A stretch of 59,575 nucleotides of DNA from Lentisphaeria bacterium (lineage in GTDB: Bacteria > Verrucomicrobiota > Lentisphaeria > Victivallales > Victivallaceae): the NCBI GenBank assembly GCA_017504435.1, contig JAFVRD010000002.1:1-59575 (forward strand), written 5' to 3'. Position 1 is the stretch's first letter. Each line of letters opens with the position of its first letter. Shown here piece after piece: positions 47,207 to 56,118 of this stretch. Under the pieces are notes generated by a model that was not told the DNA's origin, did not search any database, and was given only the letters and a program-made list of their open reading frames with translations. The translations under genes were made by a program, and so were the position numbers.

Positions 47207-48568
47207 ATGGCAAAAATCGTGTTGGTCGGTGCTGGCGGAGTAATATTCAGCCAGAATTTCATGAAAGATTTTCTGATGTCGGAACATCTGACAGATTCAA
47301 CTCTTACACTTATGGATATTGACCGTGAGCGTCTTGCCAATGCGGAAAAGATTTTTCACATGCTCGCCGCAGAGTTGAACTGCCCGGATCGCCGCATGGA
47401 AGCGACCACAGATCTCGAAGAAGCTCTCAGTGGTGCAGATTTTGTACTAACTATTTTCCGTTCCGGAACTCTTGAACACCAGCGTATCGAATACGAAATC
47501 CCCGCCGCTTACGGAGTGAAACTGGTTGTGGGAGATTCCATGGGGCCCGGAGGAATTTTCCGGGGATTGCGTACATTGAAAGATCTTTTCAAAGTCCTGA
47601 ACACCATGGAAAGAGTCTGTCCCGGAGCCATGCTGCTGAATTATGTCAACCCGATGTCCATAAACACCATTGCGCTCTCCCGCTGTGCAAACACAGTGAA
47701 AGTGTATGGTTTGTGCCACAGCGTGCAGAGTTTGCGCAGCACACTGGCGCAATATCTGAATGTCCCGGCGGATGAATTGGAATATTTTGCCGCCGGAGTG
47801 AACCATCTGGCATTTGCCCTGAAACTTTCCCACCTGGGCAGAGACCTTTATCCGGAATTGCGCAAATTGATCGACGATCCCGGAATTTATCATCAGCAGA
47901 AAGTACAATTTGAAATACTGCGTCACTTCGGCTATTATCCGACCGAAGGCAGCGGACACAACAGTGAATATCTGCCGTTTTTCCGCAAACGTGAAGATCT
48001 GCTGAAAAAATTTTGCGGCGTGACCTGGGAACTGCCGGATGATGATATCAAGTGGTCTGCAGTGCAATCCGGTGAACCCGGCGCATCCGTGGAATGCTGC
48101 CGGCTGCTCCAGATCCGCAATGAAAAAAATATCGCCATGTATCTCAATGGAACTAAAAAATTTGATCTGAAACGCAGTCATGAATACGGCATGCAGATCA
48201 TTGAGGCGATTCTTGCCAATAAACTGTTTCAAGCCAACTTGAATGTGATGAATCATGGCCTGATCCCCAATTTGCCCGCACATGCCGCCGTTGAAGTTCC
48301 CTGCCTGATCGACGGCAGCGGCATACATCCGTGCCAGATACCGGACTTCCCGGAACATCTGGCGGCATTGGACAGAAATATGACCGGAGCGCAAATACTG
48401 GCAGCACAGGGAGCGGTTTCCGGTAAACGTGAAGACATTTTTCACGCACTGGCGGCAGATCCGCTGACCGCAGCGGTTTTGTCTCTGGATGAAATAAAAG
48501 AGATGTGCGGAAAAATGTTTGATTCTCTCGCCGATCAGATAGATGACAGGTTTCAAAAAAATGATTGA
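47207..48568 (+). CDS. GH4-family glycosidase, alpha-galacturonidase/galactosidase-like
   Basis: The 453-residue protein has the NAD-binding start KIVLVGAGGVIFSQ and the Mn2+ ligands Cys170-His171 (GLCHSVQ) and His200 (GVNHLAF). GH4 enzymes cleave by an NAD-dependent redox cycle. LplD-type alpha-galacturonidases and MelA-type alpha-galactosidases are the best guesses, and the neighbours point to pectic glycans. It lacks a signal peptide. A TTGGAGG site 7 bases upstream fixes the start. Confidence 0.9.
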   Translation: MAKIVLVGAGGVIFSQNFMKDFLMSEHLTDSTLTLMDIDRERLANAEKIFHMLAAELNCPDRRMEATTDLEEALSGADFVLTIFRSGTLEHQRIEYEIPAAYGVKLVVGDSMGPGGIFRGLRTLKDLFKVLNTMERVCPGAMLLNYVNPMSINTIALSRCANTVKVYGLCHSVQSLRSTLAQYLNVPADELEYFAAGVNHLAFALKLSHLGRDLYPELRKLIDDPGIYHQQKVQFEILRHFGYYPTEGSGHNSEYLPFFRKREDLLKKFCGVTWELPDDDIKWSAVQSGEPGASVECCRLLQIRNEKNIAMYLNGTKKFDLKRSHEYGMQIIEAILANKLFQANLNVMNHGLIPNLPAHAAVEVPCLIDGSGIHPCQIPDFPEHLAALDRNMTGAQILAAQGAVSGKREDIFHALAADPLTAAVLSLDEIKEMCGKMFDSLADQIDDRFQKND

Positions 48569-51047
48569 TTTACTTCAAATTGATTATCAGGACGGCAATG
48601 CCGTCGTGTCCGGAAATGCTCCGATACGGTTTTCGTGGCGGGCATTGACCGGACAGGACAATTGCCAAATCCGGATATTTGAAGCATCCGGCGGCAAAAT
48701 CTGTGCGGAAAGTCCCGTTATTTCCGGCAACAGGAACTTCTGGACTTATGACGGAGATGCACTGAGTGCCGAAACTTCATACTGCTGGGAAGTGGCTCTT
48801 AACGACGGCAAATATACTGCCCGGTCAGATTTCCGTACCGCACCGCGATTCGCTGACAGCAAGTGGATCGCGGAACCGGCAGGACGGGAATCCCAGCATG
48901 ACCGGATCTCGGTATTCCGGAAAGATTTTGAATTAACGGAAGTGCCGCAGGATGCCATTTTGCATATCACGGCACTGGGTTTGTACCGGGCGGAAATCAA
49001 CGGAGTCCGGGTGGGGGACAGGTTTATGACTCCGGGCTGGACAGATTATTTCCACCGGGTCCCCTATCAATCGTTTGATGTGACAACTCTGCTGCATCCG
49101 GGCCGCAACCGTATTGAAATCGTCCTTGCCGGCGGCTGGTATTGCACCCGGATCGCGACCATGTGGCTTGCTGAGGATGAAATTTACGGGGATACCCCGG
49201 CATTGCGTCTGGAGTTGCGCGGAACGTTCTCCGGCAGACGCAAATTGATAACCGGTTCTGATGAAACATATCTGGTCTCCGCAGAAAGTGAATTTGTCTC
49301 ATCTGATATTTACGACGGTGAAACGGTCGACTATTCCCGCGTCCGGAAAAATTTTCAGCTCTGTCGCACCGTGGAACGCAATGTAAAAATATTTCCCAAT
49401 CCGATGCCGGAAGTCCGGACGATCCGCCGGATAGCTCCGGTCTCTGTCCGTAAATGGAGCGATGACCGTTATATCATAGACTTCGGGATCAATCTTACCG
49501 GCAAAGAAGAATTGTATTTGAAACTGGCAAAAGGTCAGACCGTTACGGTAACTCATGCTGAAGTTCTGAATGATGAGGGTGATGTTTATACCGAAAATTT
49601 ACGCAGCGCGCAGGCTTGCAGCAGTTTCACCGGAGATGGAACGGAACGCACCATGAGTGTGGAATTCACTTTTTTCGGTTTCCGTTACATCGCGGTGGAA
49701 GGGGTGACTGAATTTACCGCCGATATGGTAACGGCATTGCAGATCCACACTCCGATGCGGAAAAGCGGCAGTTTCCGCTGTTCCAATGAATTGCTCAACA
49801 AGCTGTATGACAATATCATCAACGGTCAGAGATGCAATTATCTGGATGTTCCCACCGATTGTCCCCAGCGCGATGAAAGACGGGCATGGCTGGGTGATGC
49901 CCAGGTATTCATGCCGGCAGCTGCATTTAATTTTGATGTGACGGCATTCATGCGCCGGTGGCTGGAGGATGTGGATCTGTGCCGGAACGAACATGGTGAA
50001 TATCCGCCTTATGCGCCGTTTCATTCATCCAGAAAACAATTCCGTGCCGGAGCCGGCTGGGCAGATGCAGGTATCATTTGTCCGGCGGAATTGTACCGCT
50101 ACTACGGAGATACAGCTTTTTTGACCTCCCATTATGAAGCGATGTATCAGTATATGATGCGCCAGATCGAAACTGCGGATAATTTCATCCGCTGTGTGGA
50201 TATTTACCGTGACTGGCTGAATCTGGGGGCGGATACGCCGCCGGAATTGATATGTACAGCGTATTTTGCCTGGGATGCCGCAGTGATGAGCAAAGTCGCC
50301 CGGGTACTGGGTAAAACCGGTGATGCCGAATTCTTTGCTGAACTTTATGAAAACATCTGTACGGCATACCGCAAAAAATTCATCAATGCCAAAGGGATGC
50401 TCGCGGTGGTGACCCAGACAGCAGCGGTGCTGAGTCTTGAATTCGGACTGCTCCGGGGCAAAGATGCTGAAATGGCGGCCAAAATGCTGCGTAATGACGT
50501 TGTCAATCACCGGGCAATGCATCTTTCCACCGGATTTCTCGGTACGCCCCGGCTGCTTCATGCGCTGGCGCGCAACGGTTATCCTGACATCGCCTATAAA
50601 CTGCTGGAGCAGACAACATATCCGTCCTGGCTCTACACAGTGCTGCACGGAGCAACGACGATGTGGGAAAGATGGAACAGCTGGGCGGAATTCGACGGTT
50701 TTGCGGACAGCAATATGAATTCATTCAATCATTATGCGTATGGTGCAGTCGGTGAATTTATGTTCAATTATGTCGGCGGCATCTCCCCGGTATGGGAATA
50801 TCCCGGTATGGAAAAAGTATTGATCGCGCCCCGCCCCGGAGGCACACTTACTTTTGCGGAGGTCGAATACGATTCCCGGCGCGGCAGAATTTGTTCATCA
50901 TGGTACCGCAACGGTCAGGAAACCACATACCGGATAAAGATACCTCCCAATACCATTGGCATAATTGATATCGAAGGTATGGACAAGCATGAAGTATCCG
51001 CAGGTGAATATGAGTATATTATTGCAACGAAAGGAGATATGGCATGA
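48561..51047 (+). CDS. GH78 alpha-L-rhamnosidase
   Basis: The 828-residue protein has the GH78 order: N-terminal beta domains, then the (alpha/alpha)6 barrel. LDVPTDCPQRDERRAWLGDAQVF contains the conserved acidic residues, and the C-terminal part has TTMWERWNSW and SFNHYAYGAVGEF. It removes rhamnose from RG-I, flavonoids or similar glycans. No signal peptide. I start at 48561, overlapping the GH4 stop; the ATG at 48543 has no RBS. Confidence 0.93.
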   Translation: MIDLLQIDYQDGNAVVSGNAPIRFSWRALTGQDNCQIRIFEASGGKICAESPVISGNRNFWTYDGDALSAETSYCWEVALNDGKYTARSDFRTAPRFADSKWIAEPAGRESQHDRISVFRKDFELTEVPQDAILHITALGLYRAEINGVRVGDRFMTPGWTDYFHRVPYQSFDVTTLLHPGRNRIEIVLAGGWYCTRIATMWLAEDEIYGDTPALRLELRGTFSGRRKLITGSDETYLVSAESEFVSSDIYDGETVDYSRVRKNFQLCRTVERNVKIFPNPMPEVRTIRRIAPVSVRKWSDDRYIIDFGINLTGKEELYLKLAKGQTVTVTHAEVLNDEGDVYTENLRSAQACSSFTGDGTERTMSVEFTFFGFRYIAVEGVTEFTADMVTALQIHTPMRKSGSFRCSNELLNKLYDNIINGQRCNYLDVPTDCPQRDERRAWLGDAQVFMPAAAFNFDVTAFMRRWLEDVDLCRNEHGEYPPYAPFHSSRKQFRAGAGWADAGIICPAELYRYYGDTAFLTSHYEAMYQYMMRQIETADNFIRCVDIYRDWLNLGADTPPELICTAYFAWDAAVMSKVARVLGKTGDAEFFAELYENICTAYRKKFINAKGMLAVVTQTAAVLSLEFGLLRGKDAEMAAKMLRNDVVNHRAMHLSTGFLGTPRLLHALARNGYPDIAYKLLEQTTYPSWLYTVLHGATTMWERWNSWAEFDGFADSNMNSFNHYAYGAVGEFMFNYVGGISPVWEYPGMEKVLIAPRPGGTLTFAEVEYDSRRGRICSSWYRNGQETTYRIKIPPNTIGIIDIEGMDKHEVSAGEYEYIIATKGDMA

Positions 51048-51880
51048 GATACATCAAATGGACATTTATTGTGTTTTTGCTGACTGCAGGATTTCAGATG
51101 CGGGCGATCGAGGTTGATATTCTTGAATTGCGGCAGCCGAATCTGATCCAAAATCCGGGCTTCGGCAATCTGCAGCGGCCGAAGTGGCTGCCGGAACATT
51201 GGCGGTTTGAGAATTGCTCGCAAAAAGCCGGTTTTGAATACAATTTCAAAAACGGGGAAGCATATTTATTCACCTCCGGACGTCTGTTTGGTTATTTTCT
51301 TCAAAGCGGCATCCCGGTAGAGGAAGGCAAACGCTATTATATCGGTGCCAAAGTCAAATTGAATACCACCACTTTGATGTGGATACGCACTACGGATTAT
51401 CATGACGGTCTGGATACTCAGAATCACCCCCGGAGCAATACGAATTTGTTTGCCTGTCTGCTGCGTCCGGAACAGGGCAAAGAACTTTTTGATGAATTGC
51501 AATATTTTATCAATCCCGGGCTGTTGTTGAAATTCGGAGATAAAGATTGGACATTATGCGAATCCGAATTAGTCGTTCCCAAAGGCAAAGGGGTAAAAAC
51601 CTATGCTTACCGGATCGGTTCTCTCGGCGGCGAAGAAGGCTGGCTCCGGGTGAAAGAACCGGTATTCCGGCTGGCGGAAAGACATCTGACTGTAACGGTG
51701 CGGGGCGAAAAATGCCGGGAATTGGTGCTTTTTCACAGCAACGGCAGCGTCATGGAACGGCACAAATTAAATCCGGAAACGGCATCTCAAAAAGTGGAAC
51801 TGATCCTGCCGTCCACGATTTCGAGTTACTATATAGAGATCATTGATAATAACAATCAAAAATACCGGAGAAGTTTATAA
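51044..51880 (+). CDS. Secreted CBM-like protein
   Basis: A signal peptide (about 1-21) is followed by a beta-sandwich-like region beginning NLIQNPGFGNL...PKWLPEHWRF, the usual opening of CBM4/9-type domains. The 278-residue protein has no catalytic motif that I recognise. The start overlaps the GH78 stop by 4 bases, with AAAGGAG upstream. It is probably a glycan-binding partner of the next gene. Confidence 0.72.
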   Translation: MRYIKWTFIVFLLTAGFQMRAIEVDILELRQPNLIQNPGFGNLQRPKWLPEHWRFENCSQKAGFEYNFKNGEAYLFTSGRLFGYFLQSGIPVEEGKRYYIGAKVKLNTTTLMWIRTTDYHDGLDTQNHPRSNTNLFACLLRPEQGKELFDELQYFINPGLLLKFGDKDWTLCESELVVPKGKGVKTYAYRIGSLGGEEGWLRVKEPVFRLAERHLTVTVRGEKCRELVLFHSNGSVMERHKLNPETASQKVELILPSTISSYYIEIIDNNNQKYRRSL

Positions 51881-54312
51881 TGAAAAAATTTCTGACAGCT
51901 GCCGTTATATTTGCGGCCATATTGACTGGATTGGCGGTTCCGGCAGAGCAGCATCCGGCAGAATTTCCGTTCGCCGGCAACTCTCTCATCCGGGTGATCA
52001 ATGCCAAAACCGGTAAAATTCTTCACGGTAAATATGAAAACGGTGTTTTTACATGTACTTCTTTGCAAATAAGCATCAAGCCGGCAGCCATCGGCAAATA
52101 CTCTCTGGCAGAGATGCGTTTCGCAGTAAACAGTGATGAACGCTTCTTTCTGACCGTGGAAGTGGAGAAAAAAAATCTGGCGGCAGAAAATTTTTATAAT
52201 GGAAAAAATGTCTGCCGGGTGGAAAAAGATAAACACGAACACAAAACCATGCTGGATACCTTCCCGCTGGCGGCAATATGGAATAAACAGACCGGATTTG
52301 CCATCGGTATCGCTCCTACGACAGTGGCCTCCTATCTTTATTCATCATTTGATCCGGCAGATAAGAAATTCATCTACCGTACCCATGTTGTTGCCGACAA
52401 CAAAAGAGTACAGGATGTGGATGTCGTCGCCGCCGAATTTGAACCCGAATTCGGTCATTGGCAGGCATTGGAAAACTACTACGACGCCTACCCGTCATAT
52501 TTCCGTCCCCATCCCGGAGTGGATGAAAGGATCTACGGCGTTATGGGGTATTTTCTATCTGCGCATAAATCCCGGGATCTGGAAATCAACAGCGGACGCC
52601 ATTTTTCTCTGCAGCTGGAGTGGACATACGCACCGTTTGTGGAGGCCGGAAACTGGTATACCAACAAAGAGGACTGGCTTCAGGGCACTCATATTTGTAC
52701 CAACTATGATGCTTTACGCAAACACCGGGCAGTAACGTGGGATGAATACCATGCCGCCCGGGTCAAACAGTTTGAATCCGGAGACCGGCAGGCCTCTATG
52801 TATCATTATCTTCTGGTAAAAAGCATCAACCGCAAAGTCGCGGAGAAATTCAATGATGCCATCACCCGGGATGAATTGGGCAGAATATCCAAAAGCGACG
52901 GCATGCATCAGACCCCATGGGAAGTCAACAAAACCATAGCGGTCTTTCCCTATGGCTCAAAACTGCGGGAACATCTCGAACATGAAATCGCGGAAATAGT
53001 TGAAAATTATAAAGTTTCCGGTTTTGCTTTTGATATGGTCAATTACAATTTGAACAGTTATGCCCCCTCGCAGATCGAATACGCGGTCGGACGGGATTTT
53101 GATAAAAAATTTCAGGTATTTACTCCTGATACAGTCATTCCGATACCGTTTACCCGCTATATCCACTCTTTAAAAAGAGATAACAAAACGATGGGTGTTT
53201 TTGTGAATTTCGCATTCAACCGGATCGCGGCACACACCGCATTCGCGATCGACGGAGGAATGATCGAATGTACTCCGGATTTTGCGCTGGGCGCATCCAA
53301 AAACCTCCGGGTGCTTGCCGGACAGAAACCGCTGTCGTACTTCCTCGGCTTCGGGATCCGGTTCCACAACAAAGGTATCCGCTGGGGCGAAGTAAATACT
53401 CCGGAAAAAACCCGCGAAGTCGTGGATGGTCTGGCTTATTTTATGCTGTTCAACTGTTTACGTTACGGATATTCGCCCATGAACTGGAATCTGGAATACA
53501 AAGACCGCAACTTTTTCCAACCTTACATGCCGTTGATACTGCGGATCAAAAAAGCCGGGTGGCGTCCGGTCACTGCGGTACGCACGATACCTGAGAACGT
53601 GCCATTCTGGTTCGGCCGCTTCGGGAAAGGCGACGAAAGCGTCATCACCATCACCAATCCGGAACGGCATGCAGTCAGTGCGAAATTTTCCATCGTCAAA
53701 AAACATCTGGGCGAAGGCAAACTTGTCCCGGTGGTTCTGCATGGAAACGATGTCAAATTTACAGACAACGGCACTACTGTTGATTTTGAATACACCCTTG
53801 ATGCCAAAGGTATCCTGGCGATCGGGATGAAAGATGCCAAACGGGAAAATCAAACCCGCACCGTGGGAGATAAAGCAGCCATCGCCGCGATTTTCACTCC
53901 GGAAGATGCTGAAAAAAGCCGGGTGACAGCAGTCGTTCCCGAAGCCGGATTGAAAGTTCTGTATGATTTTATCGACCGTTATTATCCCTATGTCGCTGCC
54001 GCCAGAAAATACACCGGTAAACCTTTCTGCCGGGAACCGGGATTCATGGATGCCTCATTCAATGACATCTGGCGGATGCCGCTGGTAAAAAGTGCCGACG
54101 GGATAGCAGGTAAAAAAATCGTCATTGCCACTGCGGCACAGCTGCCGGAATTAAAGGCGGCGTTTGCCGATCTGCCGGACGGTGACGGTTTGATAGAATT
54201 GCGGGGTGAAACTCTTTACCTTACCGGCAAAAATGACTCTGCTGTCCGCCGGGCGGTGATGAGTTATCTGGAAATTCTTGATGAAGTTGAAAAAAACCGT
54301 AAAAAACGTTAA
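51880..54312 (+). CDS. Secreted TIM-barrel-like protein, unknown family
   Basis: The 810-residue protein has a signal peptide (about 1-21), a beta-rich N-terminal region, and a central part that looks like a TIM barrel. EIVENYKVSGFAFDMVNYN has an Asp at a typical strand end, and FAIDGGMIECTPDF follows. The C-terminus ends with two alpha/beta blocks (KKIVIATAAQLPELKAAF). I do not recognise the family. Its plan recalls the 1417-residue protein. Its ATG shares a base with the previous stop. Confidence 0.68.
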   Translation: MKKFLTAAVIFAAILTGLAVPAEQHPAEFPFAGNSLIRVINAKTGKILHGKYENGVFTCTSLQISIKPAAIGKYSLAEMRFAVNSDERFFLTVEVEKKNLAAENFYNGKNVCRVEKDKHEHKTMLDTFPLAAIWNKQTGFAIGIAPTTVASYLYSSFDPADKKFIYRTHVVADNKRVQDVDVVAAEFEPEFGHWQALENYYDAYPSYFRPHPGVDERIYGVMGYFLSAHKSRDLEINSGRHFSLQLEWTYAPFVEAGNWYTNKEDWLQGTHICTNYDALRKHRAVTWDEYHAARVKQFESGDRQASMYHYLLVKSINRKVAEKFNDAITRDELGRISKSDGMHQTPWEVNKTIAVFPYGSKLREHLEHEIAEIVENYKVSGFAFDMVNYNLNSYAPSQIEYAVGRDFDKKFQVFTPDTVIPIPFTRYIHSLKRDNKTMGVFVNFAFNRIAAHTAFAIDGGMIECTPDFALGASKNLRVLAGQKPLSYFLGFGIRFHNKGIRWGEVNTPEKTREVVDGLAYFMLFNCLRYGYSPMNWNLEYKDRNFFQPYMPLILRIKKAGWRPVTAVRTIPENVPFWFGRFGKGDESVITITNPERHAVSAKFSIVKKHLGEGKLVPVVLHGNDVKFTDNGTTVDFEYTLDAKGILAIGMKDAKRENQTRTVGDKAAIAAIFTPEDAEKSRVTAVVPEAGLKVLYDFIDRYYPYVAAARKYTGKPFCREPGFMDASFNDIWRMPLVKSADGIAGKKIVIATAAQLPELKAAFADLPDGDGLIELRGETLYLTGKNDSAVRRAVMSYLEILDEVEKNRKKR

Positions 54313-54335
54313 AACCCAAAAAGGAGGCATGAATC

Positions 54336-55118
54336 ATGCAAAAAAAACACTTCACTTTCATTGAAATGGTAATCGTTATTATTGTGTTGACCGGTTTGGC
54401 GGCGGTTATTATCCCTGCCTCGCTCCGGGCATCGGAAAAGGGACGGGCCGTTTCATGTACCGACCGCTTGAAAGCATGCGGTGCCGGTTACGCTGCTATG
54501 GCTAATGACAAAGAGGGGAAAGTGCTGCTTTACGGAGCCAAAGGACGGTTGTGGTACACCATGCTGGGCGGCTGGGCAAATGCGGAACAGTACCGGGTAT
54601 TGGGACGGGAAGATGTGGTAAAAAGCGCAGCACAGCGTCAATATTTCGGGCAGGGTTATCTGCCTGCGGATAAATTTCTGAACTCTTTCCGGTGTCCGGA
54701 TCAGCCGTTCGGCAGCGGTGATGCCCGTTATACACAGGTTTATGGTGCCGGAGTGAATACCAGTTTCGGTTCCCAGGGGATCACCGATGTGCTGAAACTC
54801 ACCGTGGACGGCGGTAATTTCTATGGCTACAATGTGCAAAACACCCGCAAACCGGAACAACGCATTATACTGGCTGATTCCGGTTATGCTGCGAAAAAAA
54901 TCCAACGTGGCGACATCAACTGGCACGGCAATGCGACCGGTTTCATGACCAGACACGATGGCAAAGCCAATGTACTGTTCCTGGATGGTCATGTCGGAGC
55001 TCTTGACGGCAACGGGATCGCGGATGCGATCAGTGCCTGCTCCGGGCGGCGTGATGTCAAAGTGTGTGTAATGGACAATGAATGGAAAGTGACCAAATAT
55101 TCGCTTTTCAGAAAGTGA
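54336..55118 (+). CDS. Pseudopilin-like protein with H-X9-DG tail
   Basis: The 260-residue protein begins [19 protein letters not shown], a prepilin signal with Phe+1 and Glu+5 but His rather than Gly at -1. Its C-terminal part has [15 protein letters not shown], where His and DG are nine residues apart, the H-X9-DG motif of Planctomycetes/Lentisphaerae prepilin-associated proteins. These may be surface or secretion components. An AAGGAGG site supports the start. It is close to the next gene (5 bases apart), a homologue. Confidence 0.82.
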   Translation: MQKKHFTFIEMVIVIIVLTGLAAVIIPASLRASEKGRAVSCTDRLKACGAGYAAMANDKEGKVLLYGAKGRLWYTMLGGWANAEQYRVLGREDVVKSAAQRQYFGQGYLPADKFLNSFRCPDQPFGSGDARYTQVYGAGVNTSFGSQGITDVLKLTVDGGNFYGYNVQNTRKPEQRIILADSGYAAKKIQRGDINWHGNATGFMTRHDGKANVLFLDGHVGALDGNGIADAISACSGRRDVKVCVMDNEWKVTKYSLFRK

Positions 55119-55123
55119 TCATA

Positions 55124-56083
55124 ATGAAAATATCCCGCAAACAGAAATTTACTCTGATTGAATTGCTGGTGAGTGCAACTTGTCAAGTATGTGTTTTTCC
55201 GTTGTATTACCTCAAAAAAAATTATAAAAACTACACATCCTTACGTCCGACAGGGCGCACTTCACGCTTTTTTTGCATTTGCAAAAAAAGCTCTTCACAC
55301 CTTCACACCTTCACTCAATCGGCGTTTACGCTGATTGAACTATTGGTTGTGATCGCCATCATCGCGATTCTGGCAGCCATGCTTCTGCCTGCACTTCAGA
55401 GTGCCAGAACCCGGGCGCAAGCCGTAAACTGTACCAATTTGCTTGGACAAAACGGCAAAGCCATGGCCCAAATGAGCAATGCTCAGGATGGGGAAGTTTA
55501 TTTGCGCGGTGCAGATAATTTGTGGTACACCATGCTGGGTGGCTGGGATGATGTTTCGACCAGTAAAATTCTTGGTTCACAAGTAGTTATTTCCGATGAG
55601 AATCAAAAAAAATATTTTGGTTTGGGCTACATGCCGGCGGATAAGACTCTGGATTCTTTCCGTTGTCCATCTCTGCCGGTAAATACGGCGTACAATGGCT
55701 GGGAGCAGGTCTACGGTGCAGGCGTAAATACGTCTCACGGAGAACAGCACATCACCGATGTGGCACGGAAACAAGTCGGAACCAAACTTTTTCTCGGTTA
55801 TAAACTTGGCAGCATTTCCCACCCGTCTTTGCGGATATTACTGGGAGATTCCGGCTACATTGCCCAAAAAGCCCAGCGCGGTGATATGAATTGGCATGGT
55901 GCGCAGACCGGATTTGCCGTACGTCACAATGGCAAAGCCAACATCTTATTTGCCGACAGTCACGTCAGCAGTCATAATGGCGTGGAAATAGGTTATATGC
56001 TGGGTAAATATGCCCGTAATGATTATTTCGCTCTGGCGATAGATAATTCATGGGTGGGCAACCGCTATCCTTTGAAACAGTAA
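55124..56083 (+). CDS. Pseudopilin-like protein with duplicated signal and 59-residue insert
   Basis: The 319-residue protein is a homologue of the one just upstream ([36 protein letters not shown]). Its N-terminus has two FTLIELLV motifs. The first (residues 9-16) is followed by 51 unusual residues rich in Ser, Thr, Lys and Cys; the second starts a normal [17 protein letters not shown] helix. The H-X9-DG motif reads DS here. The insert is 177 bp and in frame. If the second motif is the working signal, the leader is about 67 residues. Start at 55124. Confidence 0.8.
   Translation: MKISRKQKFTLIELLVSATCQVCVFPLYYLKKNYKNYTSLRPTGRTSRFFCICKKSSSHLHTFTQSAFTLIELLVVIAIIAILAAMLLPALQSARTRAQAVNCTNLLGQNGKAMAQMSNAQDGEVYLRGADNLWYTMLGGWDDVSTSKILGSQVVISDENQKKYFGLGYMPADKTLDSFRCPSLPVNTAYNGWEQVYGAGVNTSHGEQHITDVARKQVGTKLFLGYKLGSISHPSLRILLGDSGYIAQKAQRGDMNWHGAQTGFAVRHNGKANILFADSHVSSHNGVEIGYMLGKYARNDYFALAIDNSWVGNRYPLKQ
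55148..55347 (+). repeat. 177-bp insert between near-identical direct repeats
   Basis: Copies at 55148-55170 and 55325-55347 match at 19 of 23 bases, and the differences are mostly synonymous in FTLIELLV. The distance between them is 177 bp, exactly 59 codons. The DNA between is AT-rich and includes a 9-bp tandem (CTTCACACC) and the hairpin at 55266-55291. Loss of one repeat unit would restore a normal pseudopilin. Confidence 0.75.
55266..55291. repeat. 12-bp-stem palindrome within the insert
   Basis: GCTTTTTTTGCA (55266-55277) and TGCAAAAAAAGC (55280-55291) are perfect reverse complements around a TT loop. It is translated as part of the insert. Confidence 0.85.
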
Positions 56084-56118
56084 TAAACAGATATTCAAAT
56101 ATACAGAGGGATCAAAAA

